This document shows positions 1-12,654 of a stretch of 64,000 nt of DNA, in pieces. The notes beneath the pieces are model-generated. The model was not told where the DNA came from, did not search any database, and saw nothing but the letters and a program-made list of their open reading frames with translations. The translations under genes were made by a program, and so were the position numbers. Source of the DNA: Portunus trituberculatus (Eukaryota > Arthropoda > Malacostraca > Decapoda > Portunidae); NCBI RefSeq assembly GCF_017591435.1, contig NC_059296.1, positions 2,366,001 to 2,430,000 of the forward strand, read 5' to 3'. Numbering within the stretch: position 1 is the stretch's first letter; the number at the start of each line of letters is the position of its first letter.

Positions 1-1676
1 GTGAGGTAGGGAAAGAGCCACTCATTCCCCCACCCTGCCCCTCCTCAATCCATCCTCAGCGAGGGTTGTGTGGATTGACGCGTATCGTATGCGTACAGGA
101 GGGTGAACATTTGAGTCGGCTACTTGTCTCAGTCCCGGATCCACGCTTTAGTAAATGCAGTCTCATCACAACGCCCATGAGTGTGACGGTGTGAAGCACT
201 TACAACAACGAGCAAGAAATACTCTCAACAGTTTCGTCAGGAATGGCTAAATGACTCTAAATATAGCAAGTGGCTCAGTAAGGCTCAAGGCATATTGTAA
301 GTTTTGCACATGTATATTAACGATGAAGCTGCAGGATTACGATGGGCCTTTACTCAATATACTACGAAATTATTTCGGTGATTCATCTCTCTCTCTCTCT
401 CTCTCTCTCGTTATTGCTTTTTTACTATCAAAAATTATATTCTTTATTTAGCAACTTTTTTGGAGAATTTGTTCATGATTTTAGTGATTCTTAGCGACAT
501 ATTGCGACTAATCTAGCGACAAGTAGCAGCTGAGAGGAGTTGGTAACAATGTTGCGGTGTCGTCGCGAACATCGCGATGTAAACAAACACATGCCATGAA
601 AGGCTGTGTCACCACCACATCAGGCACGGACTTAGAAGGAAATAACAAACAAGAAGGATAGGTACACGCCAAGAGGTGTAACTGGCTGCTGGTAGGTAAA
701 GGGTATTATCTGTATGCTGTGATGTTACGATAGGAATGCGAAAGTTAGAAATGAAAGCCGGAATGATTGGTGAATAGTAAGAGAAAATTACATACTAGCT
801 TTTAGTGGCGCACTGACCACACATGTTCTTTTATGTGCTACATTTTCTTACCATTTAAATTGCATCACAACACTAGCATCATCACTTACTATTTTCACTT
901 CAAGAGAAGTGTCTTTACGTGTTAAGGAAGAACTGTGGCCAGGTAGGTAAGTGGCAACATGGCGGAGTCTAATTATTTGTAATTCGTTCGTTTATAATCG
1001 AATCATATTCAGTGCCATTGCAGCAAATTTCGGATGCAATGGTGTGTAAAGGTTTCTCGGTCTCAGAAGCCAAGGTCTAGAGCAAACTAGATCAACATAG
1101 TTAACCTCAGCCTCTTTTCCCGAGGTCAATACTTACATGCCACAGAATCTCACAGAGGACTCATGAAAGAGGTTGGTTCAAGCCTGTGACGCCAGCTCTG
1201 AATTACACATTCTGGATCTTAGGTCAAGTAGAATTTAGGTTGTAGAATATCGTTCACAATGTATGAACTTCTGGAACCTTGTTTGGTAATAAAAAAAGAT
1301 AAATAGAAAAAAGGTAAAAGTTCGGTAGATATTAAGAAGGGTATTACTAGAGGAAACTGTTTAAGAAGTCACAAAAGTCCTGCTGTTCGTTTTGCATGGG
1401 CACCATGTTCTTGACCTTTATCTAGCCGCAAGCTTCTTGTTTGGTCAGATTTAGATAGGTTAGGATGCTTGCAGCAAGGTCAAGAGCAAGGCATTAACTG
1501 GCATTACAACAAGAACATGGGAGTGGATTAATCATCCTACTTTTACATATTGTGGAAAAAATAAATAAAATAAAAAAATATTTGGTATGCACCCTGTTTT
1601 GTACAAGTCGAGGGATCTGGAAGGCATTAAGGACATACTGTATACCAAGTGACCATTGAATATGGTCAGTGTTTTA

Positions 1677-1750
<74 letters not shown>

Positions 1751-1881
1751 TAGTTTCGGGTCATAATTGTCTGGTTATAATTATCTCTGTAGTTACAGCA
1801 TATGATTACTTTGTTGTAGTTTGTAAAACTAGCATTTTTTTTCCACACTTTCACTTGTTCTTCATATCAGATTTCATCTAA
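1..1881. other. 5' flank, no gene seen
   Basis: No coding exon can be supported here. It contains a short CT run near 388-408 and a TA microsatellite at 1679-1746. A pyrimidine-rich stretch ending in CAG lies just upstream of the ATG at 1882, so a non-coding first exon of the DUF3253 gene may lie in this interval. CCAG followed by GTAGGTAAGT near 940 is one possible donor. No promoter element is clear. Confidence 0.4.
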
Positions 1882-3689
1882 ATGAAGAGAAAAGAAGGAG
1901 ATTGTAATTGTGAGGAGAATGTGAAGAGACTCACTTCATCAGGAACTTTACTTCCAGATAAGGTAAGAAATTATGAGATGTTTTCCAGCAGTGTAGATCG
2001 GGTTTTTAACCTTTTTCTCGTTAAGAACCCACTAAGACCATCTAACCGAACCCTCAGTAATCTGACACCAAACAGAATGTTAATATAGTGACCTACATTA
2101 ACTCAATATGCAATTGTTATTAGATCGGTCATGTATGCAAGTACTGCTGGAAATCTTGTGAACTCCTAGGGGTTTGTAAACCCTAGGTTGAGAACCCCTT
2201 GTATAGATGGTAACCTCTCAGTTTTTGGCAGTACAGTATACCTTTGTTATAGTGAAGTAATTGTTGAAAGACCACCTGTGATAAAGATGAAGATTAAAAA
2301 AGTGGCAGAAAGCAGATCTTTCTTTCAAATAGTGAAGAAATGATCAGTAACAAAGATTGGTTCAGTAAGATGCTACGTAGCAAGATCTGCTGGTGAAGAT
2401 GCATGGGAAAGATGGACCACCTTATGAAATAATGTATTTAAAAACAAGTAATGGATGTGTGAAAGTCCAGAGAAGAAAATATATATCTTTGATTTATATC
2501 CTGTATGCACATGTTGCCTTGCAGCTATCTGCTTCCTTGCAATTGTATTACTTTAGCCCACATTTAGGACTTCTCAGTGACTTGTAGCCCATCCTTGCAT
2601 TAGGTTTTTGAGTCCTTTTGTTATAGTATGACTTGGAGGCGGTGACTCCCAATTTTAAGTTTTGTTCACATTAGAATATTGTGTAATAGTGAAAGCCTGG
2701 CTATGTGAATGTATGTTTAATTTATTGTTTTATTTTTTCTAGCATCTCTGTCAGCCACAACAAGTAAGAGCTGTTGAGTTTCAGACTACAGGAGAAACAA
2801 GTGCCCTATTAGAAGTATCTCCAGGAGTATCAACAGTTGAAAATGTGACTGTTTCTACATCAGTTCCTGTGACTGGAGCTGGAGATTCTTGCATACTTGA
2901 AAGAACCTTACCATACACCTTGCCTGGTTCTCATACTTCTGCATGTAATATTATCATAGCTTCTCAAGCCTTTGTAAGACCTACTTCTACTTGTATTTCA
3001 ACACCAAGTACTCTTTCCTCTGCCAGCCCAGTTCCCACTGAAGCTATTCTTTCACTAGAGGACAGTACAATCTCGCCATTTACTGGTAATGAAGTAAATA
3101 ATAGTGCCCTTCCTTCATACAGTAATAGCATAATTGACAGTATCTCTGGTACTGTATACTCATCTTCTACAACCACAAACACTGATGCCTCTTATTCCAC
3201 CTCCTTCAATTCTAGTAGTCCTTTCTCAGTTCCATCAGTGTCAGCACCTAAATCATCTGGAATCAAGACAGATACTCATGAAACAATTCAAGAATCACTG
3301 ACTGAGAGACAACAAAGGCTTTCAAAAAGATTTGATGCTCTGATTCGAGCAAAGATCATTGAATTAGTTACAGTCAGAGGCCTCAAGAAGACGATTTGTC
3401 CTTCAGAGGTGCGTTTAATTGATTATAGAGTACGTAGCTTGTGCTTTTCTTTTGAAAGTTACATATGGACATGATGTATTCCTTTACATTTGATTGCATT
3501 TCTTGGTGTTTGCAGGTTGCACGAGCACTTTCTCCTAAAGCATGGAGAGATTTAATGCCATCAGTGCGTAAAATTGGTGCACAGCTTGTGAAGGAAGGAA
3601 TCATCCTTGTCACCAAGAGAGGAACAATTGTTGATTTGCCAACAGCTCGAGGACCAGTCAGATTTGGACTTGCAAAAGGAGGTATGTAA
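1882..3689 (+). CDS. DUF3253-domain protein, three exons
   Basis: Exons are 1882-1962, 2743-3408 and 3516-3689; both junctions are GT-AG in phase 0, giving 306 aa. Exon 1 encodes a short charged start (MKRKEGDC...). Exon 2 is long, Ser/Thr/Val-rich and probably disordered, then turns helical (RLSKRFDALIRAKIIELV). The last ~85 residues match the bacterial DUF3253 pattern I know: KTICPSEVARAL, W-R-x-LMP-x-VR, then a ARGPVRFGL ending. The second intron cuts the domain between SE and VAR. The family's function is unknown; the fold looks like a small winged helix, so nucleic-acid binding is only a guess. I end the protein at the in-frame TAA at 3687-3689, which overlaps an AATAAA. A GTATGT donor-like site at 3682 is an alternative, but the two downstream acceptors tested give early stops. 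A non-coding 5' exon is likely. Confidence 0.72.
1999..2200. mobile_element. hAT-like MITE remnant
   Basis: The left end (GGGTTTTTAACC...AAGAACCC) and right end (GGTTGAGAACCCCTT) resemble degraded hAT-type terminal repeats. The right end also aligns with the left end of the hAT MITE at 41362 when reverse complemented. It lies in intron 1 of the DUF3253 gene. Boundaries are approximate and no target duplication was confirmed. Confidence 0.4.
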
Positions 3690-3902
3690 TAAATTATTCA
3701 GCTTCAAGATGGCCATGTCCACCATTGCTGCTCCTGCTCCCTTTCCACTCTTGCCAACTCATATTATGTTCATATCTAAATATCCTATAATTTCTAAATC
3801 ATAGTGTTAAAAGCTCTTGAACGTTGAATATTTCCAGCTTAGAATGACTTAAACTTTAATTTTTGCGAGTATGTGACTTCTTCATGCAACAGTCTATGTA
3901 TA

Positions 3903-4579
3903 CAGTCAACTCTCGATTAATGCGAAGAAGCTGCCACTGCCGATATTGTTTTTATCACAGTATTTGTGTTTCTGCTTCTCTATTGCCTGCTATAATGGAT
4001 ACCATATCTTTGTATTCATGTACTACGATCATGCCATGAGGATCACCTTGACTCCATGGCACTGAGTGATAGTTCAGAGACTCTCAGTTATTTCTTCTCA
4101 CAGTCCTCACTCCTCAGTCTGGAACTAACCCACACTGAGTGGATCATTTCTCTATGTTTTCATCTTGTGTCCTATACTATAGCATCCTAGCGTCTTTCAC
4201 AGGAAGGTGATTCTAAGAAATCAAGTAAGACTGTAACCATTGAAAAGAAGTTAGAAGTGATAGATCGCTATTCTAGGGGAGAAGATCTCGGTGATTGTTC
4301 ATGTGATGGGACTGAGGAAGAGCAAGTTGCATACCATTAGAGCTAATAAGATGAGAACATGTGTTTTTATTGTTTCTGTGACCTATTGATGTATTAATTT
4401 TTTTCTTAAGGTTTGAGTAACAAAATTCCCACAATAGACAGACTTTCCCAGTGGCTAGGAATGTAACTCCTCCCCCTATTACCATTGTCTTCTATGGGGA
4501 AGTTATGTTCGAATAACGCAATTTTGAATAATGCAACGTCTCCAGGAATGTGACCCTCACATTAATGGAGAGTTGACTG
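3903..4579 (+). mobile_element. Tigger/pogo-like DNA transposon remnant with TIRs
   Basis: The 677-bp element begins CAGTCAACTCTCGATTAATG and ends with the inverted CATTAATGGAGAGTTGACTG. It is flanked by TA on both sides (3901-3902, 4580-4581), the duplication expected of the Tc1/mariner/pogo superfamily. It contains only a short piece of transposase N-terminus. It lies between the DUF3253 gene and TBCE, and its right side runs into a TA microsatellite. Part of its left half (about 3945-4085) is repeated in opposite orientation near 56135-56265. Confidence 0.8.
4203..4340 (+). pseudogene. Tigger transposase N-terminal fragment
   Basis: Translation gives a basic helix-turn-helix start (KKSSKTVTIEKKLEVIDRYS) typical of Tigger/jerky/CENP-B-like transposases. 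It is soon followed by an acidic stretch and a TAG stop at 4338-4340. It lies inside the TIR-bounded element and the rest of the catalytic region is absent, so it is non-functional. Confidence 0.6.
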
Positions 4580-4676
<97 letters not shown>

Positions 4677-4740
4677 CATACATACATACTGTACATACAC
4701 ACGTACATAAATACATACACACACACACACACACACATGT
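4580..4740. repeat. TA, CATA and AC microsatellite
   Basis: About 90 bp of TA is followed by CATA-type and AC repeats, directly next to the right end of the Tigger remnant and ending just before the TBCE start exon. Repeats of this kind dominate non-coding DNA in this window. Confidence 0.95.
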
Positions 4741-4759
4741 ATATTTGGTATTTTCTTAG

Positions 4760-6616
4760 ATGATGGAGTTTAATGTGGGCATTGGAAAACGGGTTGAGTG
4801 TGATGGCCACCATGGAACAATTCAGTGGATTGGAGAGCTGCCCTCAACTCAGGGCACATGGTATGGTATTGACTGGGATGATGCTTCTCGTGGTAGACAT
4901 GATGGATCCCACAACAACATTAAGTACTTCCAAACCAGGTATGAAGATCACTGCATGTCCTTTATGTATTGCTGGGATGTTTCAGGAGGAAGTGAAGCAA
5001 TGGAAGATTGATGGATAGATAGATGTAAGTATTTCTTTTGTCTGAAATAGGAAGAATATGATGCTTTATTTTGCTTCCAGATACTCGACTTCAGGATCTT
5101 TTGTTCGTCCAGCTAAAGTGAACACAGGTATAAGCTTTGAGAAGGCAATACGAGGAAGATACCAGAATGATGCAACTGTTGAATCTGAGGTGAGGTTTAA
5201 GTAAGGATTACATAAAGGTAGATCTAAACTCTAGGTATTTCTCAATTTGTGTGTATTTAGAATGTGATTTTGGAATAACATGAGGTAAAAAAAACTAGTA
5301 ATTTTTTCATATTACACATTATTTAGAATAACACAATATCAAGAAAATCAAGTTGTGCTGCTGGTTTAGTTCTGTGATGCGTACTCTTGCGTCAAAATTG
5401 TGGGAACTAGGCTATATTTACCATAACATGATCCCTAACTGTTTTTATTATTAATTTAATGATAAGTATCAGTAATAATGACTAAATAATGTCCTTTTTT
5501 TATGCAATAATGTATTATTATAAATAACTGGTGGAAGGAGTATGATCAGTTTTCCCTTCTCAAGCTGCACAGCCTGCATGTGTTAGGCTGTCAGGAGTAA
5601 TCTTCTACTTATCATGTTTTTTTTTAATTTGGATACGCTGTCTAACTATTCTCAAAGTAGTAATATGATGTCAAAATAATATGGATAAAAGAAAATTATA
5701 TCAAGAACCTACTTCTTTCTATATATTTAAAATTAACAAATTGTGAGCCGTAAGAGGGTCAGTGGAATGATGGTCAGGAATTCTGTGAGACCTGATAATA
5801 ACTATGTAGAATACGGCCCCAGGTGTTCCCCAGGTGTACTGCCAACATACTGTATCCTTCAACTTAATGTCAGCTGAATGCAATCCTCCAGACTTGATAT
5901 GTACTATACAGTTTAGTTCAGTAGTCATGTTAAGTTTATGCAATTTTTACATTACATAATCTGTTCAGGAATGTATCCCTTGCACAATTTGAGAAATCCC
6001 TGTATTAGTGTGTATGCATGCATAAATTCATATGATGACAGCAATTTTGCATGAGATGGCCCAGAGTAGGCACCACACACTCCTATTTAATTTCCACTCT
6101 TAATCCTGTTGGTCCTCAGTGGAAAAGGACAGTCATGTTTTATTTATTATTATTATTTTTATTTTTTTATTTATTTATTTTTATTTATTTTATTTATTTA
6201 TTTATTTTATTTATTTATTTATTTTTATTTTTTTGCCAAAGAATATACTTATTTGTGAAGTTTAGATATATATTTATTTCCACAGGTAATGGAACAGTTA
6301 CAAAGAGAAATTAATGCAAGATTTGTGGAAGTAGTGGGCATGGATAAAATTGGAAGGAAACAAAGGTAAGGTGTTAATTCTGTATTTCTTGATATCAAGT
6401 GAAATGATATTTGCACTGAAATATAAAGTAGAAAAGTATACTGTATATATTTTATTACTTTTACATATTCAAGCTTTTACAAACTCTCCCATACTTTTAT
6501 AAACTTTTTCTACACTCTATTAATTAAACACTTTTCAGATGCAAATAATAAACTCTGTACACTCACCTGTGAACGTACTACAACATGATTGATGATGATG
6601 TCACACCCACAATTCA

Positions 6617-6715
<99 letters not shown>

Positions 6716-9700
6716 AATATTCCACAAATTAAGGTCATCGTATCTTTGAACATTTGTTAAATAGAACAGTTGTTAAGTGAGAACAGTCTGTGTAGACAAT
6801 ATAAAAGAGTAACACAGTAGTCAACAAGTATTAACTTCTGTATTTCTCACTTCTTCCCTTGTTGCCTAACTGTATTTCTCACTTCTCTATCTTTTGCTGC
6901 CTAACTGTATTTCTCACCTCTCTTTCCCTTGCTGCATTGTTAGGAATGAAATATATATGCAGCTTTCTAGTCTGCCTCTCCAGTAAGACTTAAAAGAAAA
7001 TGGAATGGAGGATTGAAAGGAGTTTCTTTTTAGTGACTGAAATAGAAAGACTGATATATTGCTTCTTTATTTCAGTATATTGGAAGAGCTTAAAACAGCA
7101 GTGCTTACTGGATGGATGATCTGGGGAACTGATGAAACAGACTTGGCAACTCTTCTTCCTAAGTTACATTCTGTTGACGTTTCACTCTCTCTTCTCTCCT
7201 CGTGGATTGCTGTTGCAGATATCGCTCGACAGCTCCCCCGTCTGCGTTTCTTAAATGTTAGGTAAAAGAGTATTATTTTAATCCTATTAAATGAAGTTAA
7301 TTAATCTAAATTCCCTTGGTCAAGAAATCCTATTAATTCTTAACATAAGCCTGAGCAGAATCTGTGATGTAGCAATTAAGATATGCAACACTTAGTTTAG
7401 CTATGTGGATCTCAACTGATTGCAGTAGCTTGGATTTTCTCATTATACTTGCACATTCTTTTTTTTTCAGTGGTAACATGTTATGCATTCCTGATAATCC
7501 TGAAGAACTAAGGAAGAACCTGAATTATGTTGTTCACCTAGTTTTGAACAACATGTTGGTTTATTCATGGATGGACCTTCTGACTTGCTGCACTATGTTT
7601 CCTGAACTGAGGAATTTGCAGGTAAAACTTTTTCTGCATCAATGTTCCTTTTAGTTGATACCTAAAGTCCCCTCTTGAATTTTGCATTTACTTTTTTCCA
7701 GAGATGCAGTAGTCATGAATCTCATCTCGATATTTTGCATCTCGATTACACTATCAAGAATCCACAATTTGCATATCTTGTCTAAATTACATGAATCTTG
7801 ATTGTTACTATTTTTTGTCAACTTGCATAAAAACAAACAACATATAGCATTGCATTTTTTTTTTTTTTTATTGCTCTCCCACCTAACAGCAGCTTCTTGT
7901 ACTAGTATCAACTCTTAAGACTTAATTTAAATATAATGATGCTGTCACCTTGGTAATCTGTTATTGTAGATTCTGATGTAGCTGAAAGAAAATTGGAATG
8001 TGTTGCATCCCATAATGAAATATATTGTCAAGTTAAAAGTTATTAAATATTAGTCTCTTATTCCTCCAGATGGCATTCAATAAGCTTGATGTTCTGGGAC
8101 CCATTCCATGCGGTTTGTTTGACTCTTTAGAAGAACTAGACATAGGACAGAACCCCATATCATCATGGGAAGAAATATGCCATTTGGGTTCACTTCCCAG
8201 GTTTGTGATAATAGTTACACTTGTGACTCATATTATAGAAATTCTTACAAATATATGTAAAAAATTTCACATGTGAAGAACATTTTGACTATTTTTCTTC
8301 ATCTTTCACATTTAACTCTAAAAGAATTTTTAAGTGTACCTATTTTGTCAATAGATGCTAATCCAAAACAAACAATACAGCTATTGGAAATTGTTTAAAG
8401 ACAGGATATTTAATGTCATAATTTGTTGGATATGCTGATTTTTAAATTAATTCGTCTATCTATCTAGCTATCAATATGTGTGGATGTACAGTAAGCCCAC
8501 TAGTTTATCAAAGGATCGAGATCCTGTGAAGTTCAACAAACTTTAACTGCATTTTTCTCACTTTATTTTGGTTCAAATGGCCCGTTTATTAATTTATTTA
8601 TTGTTTGATTTTTCTACAGACTTGAGAGCTTAAATGCCAATAATTGTTGCTTGAAGAGGATCATGTTCCCTTCCACCTCCGCTACTGACAAGACACCACT
8701 CTTCCCTCATCTCAAGCGTTTGATGCTAGCCAATAACCCATTGGACACGGTAAATGATATGGATTACTGCTTTTAAATTTGCCCTTTCATTACTGTTCCT
8801 GCAAAGAGTGCTTCCTTTTGAAGTGCCTTTGAGAGAAGAGTTTTCAATTTGCCTTTTACTAATATTATCTGCAATTTTCATCACTTCATTTCCTGCTTGC
8901 TTGTTAGGTTCCTAGTGATTGTGTGATTGTGTCCCTCATCTTTAATAGCTTTGTGTCCAGATACTTCTGTTATTAGTGAATAGTAAGTTGGTGCATTCAC
9001 ATTTACAACCAAAGTGTAGAGAAAGTGGGCTAGGACACACATATCAGGTAAATGTGTACCATTAACCGCTACACCTACCAGGTAGCTGCGTCACTACCCA
9101 TTACTTGTGTCCATTTGTTTCGCTTGGTAGCACTAGGCATAAGGCCACTGTTTACTTTACCAGTCTCTTGTATTCATGCTGATGGAACTAAACCTGTGCA
9201 GATTGTAAATTCACTTGTATTGTAATTAAAATAATCATTGGAGCTTAGATACAGCCTAATAATATTACTGTGGATTTTTATCTTATCATGATTCAAAACA
9301 TGTCTTAGTTAGTTTTTTTGTTGAACAAAATCAGTATGCAGCAGAAAACATAAGATTGATGTAGTTGTTATGTATGAATATTTAAGTGCAGTGTTTATTT
9401 AAATGTTCATATATTAATGAAAACATTTTTTCCTTTAGTGGGAGTGTACTGGAGAGCTGAACAAGCTAGCAAAGATGGAATACCTGGTCATCAGCTATGA
9501 TGTCAAGACATCACGATATTTTCAGGAGTTCACCTTTGCACGCATTAGTAATCTGAAGGTAATGTTGCATCCAAATCCAGGTAAGTGAATGTATGGTAGG
9601 TCTTCATTATTCAGATCATTTTGCACTTATATACATGAACTCCCCTGCCCTGCTAACCTAACATTCCTCCTCATTTGCTGACTATTATGATTCTGGTATC

Positions 9701-11277
9701 TTTCATTACTATGCTTCTATATCTATGTGGTTGCAATGTAAGTGATAGAAGAAATAAAAAAATGAAAAAATTTGACCAGGAACACTAAAAATAATCTGCC
9801 TTTTCAGGTTTTGAACCGAACCGAATTGTCTCCAAAGGAAAAGAGAGACTGTGAATTATTCTACCTGAAAACTTTTAGCAGTGAGTATTACAAGAATGGG
9901 GGAAAAGAAGACCAGAACTTGAGCAGCTTGTCTCATGAGTTTATGGAAAGACATCCTACCTACTTAAGGCTTGTTAAAGGTAAGTTTTAAGAGAATTTTA
10001 TTACAAATTTCAGCATTGTACACTCCATAATTCCCTCTCAAGCATTGTGCTTATTTGGTTCCTTAGGTATAGCATGAAACCCCTGGTATTGAAAAAAATA
10101 TGCTTATTCATTCCTGCCCATTAAGAAGCTGACTTTGTCCTCCTCTTCCCCCTCCCCACTTTACTTCCATATCTCAGAATGCATAACTTTCAATTGATGG
10201 TTGTGTTGCAATTTAAGTGAAAAACATTTTTGTGAAGACTAAACATGAAAAACACACTTTATTGGAAAGCAGAAAAAAGATAATAGAAATTGTAAGACTA
10301 TTAACATTTCATGCAGGACTTCAACAATAAACAATGACTGGTAGATCTAATCATGAAAGAAAACGACAGGAAGTGTATGGATTGTGCAAAAAGCATCATG
10401 TATCTAAGTAATGTGCTATTAAATGGGAAAGGAGAGGCAAGTAGAGTTACTGGACTGTTTCTTTGATTAATCTTGGAGCTGATAATATGACATTTACTCT
10501 TTTGACAGCCCATGGTGCTCCTTTGGATGACAGTGACTTTAAAACACAAAAGAGTCAGAAACTGAAGGACCTGAAAGCAGAGTTGAAGATAATAGTCCTG
10601 TCTGAACCTCAAAGGGAAGAGACTGTCAAATATTTTTTGCTCACAACCAAAGTTGCAAAAGTGAAGATGATGTTGAAGCGATACTTGAAGATCAACCCAT
10701 CCCTCAACCTCCAACTTTCTTACCGCTCCACTAAGGTAGACATTTCTATATTTTTGGTTAATAATGAGCAACCATCTTATCCTATTATATGGTTAATTTA
10801 TGTATATTATTTTATGTATATTCCTTCTTGGTTAATTTATGTATATTCCTTCTACACCCAGTTATCTTTGTATTGTGTGATATGAATGAAACAACTGTGC
10901 AGTGATATAAAACAATTTTGTGATGACAGAGAGGTGACAACACCACAGTACCAAAGTTGCAATAGCAAGGCCTGAAAAACCTCTCCCCACACTTTAACAG
11001 TTTTATAATGGCATCAAGTGGATGCAAATCCATATCTGACTGTGTGTCTGTCAAAAGAACAAAACTTTTTTGTTGGGCGAGGTGTCAGTAAGGGCAATGC
11101 AGTGATGCCTCCATGACATCTTTCTGCTGTCACAAAATTGTTTGGTCTGTATATGGTGCATATGTATATGTATGTGTTTTTCAGGATAGAGGATTTGAAG
11201 TACCTATGGACAATGATCAGCAAGACTTGGCTTTCTACTCTATTGAAAGTGGTGATGCCCTATTGATTAGCTGGTGA
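4760..11277 (+). CDS. TBCE: Tubulin-specific chaperone E, 11 exons
   Basis: Exons: 4760-4938, 5081-5189, 6286-6365, 7076-7261, 7471-7621, 8070-8200, 8620-8749, about 9439-9558, 9808-9979, 10509-10735, 11185-11277. All are GT-AG and phases close to 525 aa, close to the ~527 aa of vertebrate TBCE. Residues 1-~95 form a CAP-Gly domain (TQGTWYGIDWD, RGRHDGSH, then SGSFVRPAKV). The middle is leucine-rich repeats (LNVSGN, LEELDIGQNPISSW, LKRLMLANNPLD) with the cap motif ELSPKEKRDCELFYLK. The C-terminus is ubiquitin-like, ending FYSIESGDALLISW. TBCE is the cytosolic cofactor that binds alpha-tubulin through CAP-Gly and works with TBCC and TBCD to assemble alpha/beta dimers. Two ATGs lie in tandem at 4760 and 4763; a TTAG acceptor immediately precedes them, so a 5' UTR exon is likely. 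No defects are seen. Confidence 0.95.
6619..6714. repeat. CT microsatellite in TBCE intron 3
   Basis: About 95 bp of uninterrupted CT lies in the intron between the exons ending at 6365 and starting at 7076. Read on the minus strand it only yields a poly-Arg/Glu frame, which is not a gene. Confidence 0.95.
8488..8560. mobile_element. Tigger-like terminal fragment
   Basis: The stretch beginning ACAGTAAGCCCACTAG, followed by TTTATCAAAGGATCGAGATCC, has the style of the Tigger-type ends seen elsewhere in this window. No matching right end was found nearby, so this is probably a truncated copy in a TBCE intron. Confidence 0.3.
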
Positions 11278-12118
11278 TAACAAGCTTCAAGTATCTCTCC
11301 TAGAATTATTCTTGGAAGTACGTATCTTCATGCATGCACACCTATGTACTGCTAGAGCTGAAAGTATAAGTTATTTTAACTACTTAAAGTTTTATACTCA
11401 AATGCACTTTGAGCCTTTGTTTACCTGTGACATGAAATTCAAGTGTAGCATGGTGAGATACAATGGCTGCCATACCTTTAATCCCTCGTTGGCTACCCCC
11501 CCTCTCTCCTTCTTCCTCCCTCTCTCTTACCCCTCCCTCTTCCTTCCCCTCTCTTCCTGGTCAAGGACACCGCAGCTGACCTCCCATCACCTGTATGGAT
11601 GGCGGGTGTGATTGGTGTTGCTGCGGTGAAGATTTGAATGTAGTTTTTTTCTTACTTATGTCAGCTTATTTTAAAGTACTTTTCTTCACGATATAATCTA
11701 ATTATAACTATGGAACTATTTACCCATCCCAAACTGCAAGGAAAACTCTTTATAAGTATATCATTTTTTTTTTTAGCAACACTGTAAAATATGTATGCCA
11801 CGTTTCTTGCCAGGCTTATGAATATATTATCAATAATAAGTTTACTGCTCTCTCATACGTTGTAATACTAAGGTTAAATGCGTATGTATATTTGCTGACC
11901 ATGTTTGCTAAAGTTTTACTAATATTAGAACTCTGCTGCATCACTGGCTATGAGACATGTTTCACCACTGTACAGCGGGAATTCCCCAACACAGCCATTG
12001 TTGGAGGAGCAGGACTATAGTCTTGGCATGAAACTAATTTGCTGCTAGCTTGAGCCCTTTCCCATTCTCACCTGCGCAGGCAAGGTGTCACGTATCCCAT
12101 TTTTTAATCGTCACTTGT
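11278..12118. other. TBCE 3' UTR and downstream flank
   Basis: AT-rich sequence follows the TBCE stop, with a CT/CCT-rich patch near 11500-11570. No second coding frame is convincing. The exact polyadenylation site was not determined. Confidence 0.4.
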
Positions 12119-12358
12119 TACAGCCATGCTAACATTGTGTAATGTTTATCGGTAAATCACTTGTCCATCAATACTAACTAGTCTCATTGCATGATACTGT
12201 ATTATCTCAAAATTTGAAGAAATAATGATTGAATAACTCAGTTTCACCATTGGACAAATCTGTCAACACATTATCCTATGATGAAACTAGTAATATTGAC
12301 GGACATATGACTTACTGATAAACAATTTACAGAATTTTAGAGCATGGTTGCAATTAAC
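12119..12358. repeat. Long imperfect inverted repeat (foldback/MITE-like)
   Basis: The left arm, about 12119-12205 (containing TGTTTATCGGTAAATCAC and GTCCATCAATACTAACTAGT), is the diverged reverse complement of the right arm, about 12270-12358 (ACTAGTAATATTGACGGACA and TTACTGATAAACAATTTAC). A spacer of ~65 bp separates them. Weaker similarity may extend outward to ~12045 and ~12420. A non-autonomous foldback DNA transposon is the likely origin; no target duplication was fixed. Confidence 0.6.
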
Positions 12359-12654
12359 AAATAAAATAACATGCTTCATGACTTCTAGCCAACCTGGGTG
12401 GGGAGGGCGAAAGGCGTGAGGCTGGTCAGTTCTTTAAAGATTCACTCCAAGATGGTGTCAAGGAACAATTTAGATTGTACTGCATGACTTTCATTTGGAA
12501 ATGCTACACACAATACAGCAGAAAGCATGTTGACATAGTGTTTCTGTGACATTTAACAGCAATCACCTACCTCGTCACAGTAGAAACCCTAACAGCTGAA
12601 CAAACCCTCAAAATTTCTTCGTTTTTTCTTCTCTTCCCTCCCATGTTTCTTCTT

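Noticed and set aside
3465..4938. Fusion of the DUF3253 protein to TBCE or to the Tigger fragment through the GTATGT site at 3682
   Set aside because: Joining to the acceptor at 4760 or at the start of the 4209 fragment reaches a stop within a few codons; TBCE has its own ATG and correct N-terminus.
10301..10771. 156-codon minus-strand ORF
   Set aside because: Antisense shadow of TBCE exon 10509-10735 and its flanking introns.
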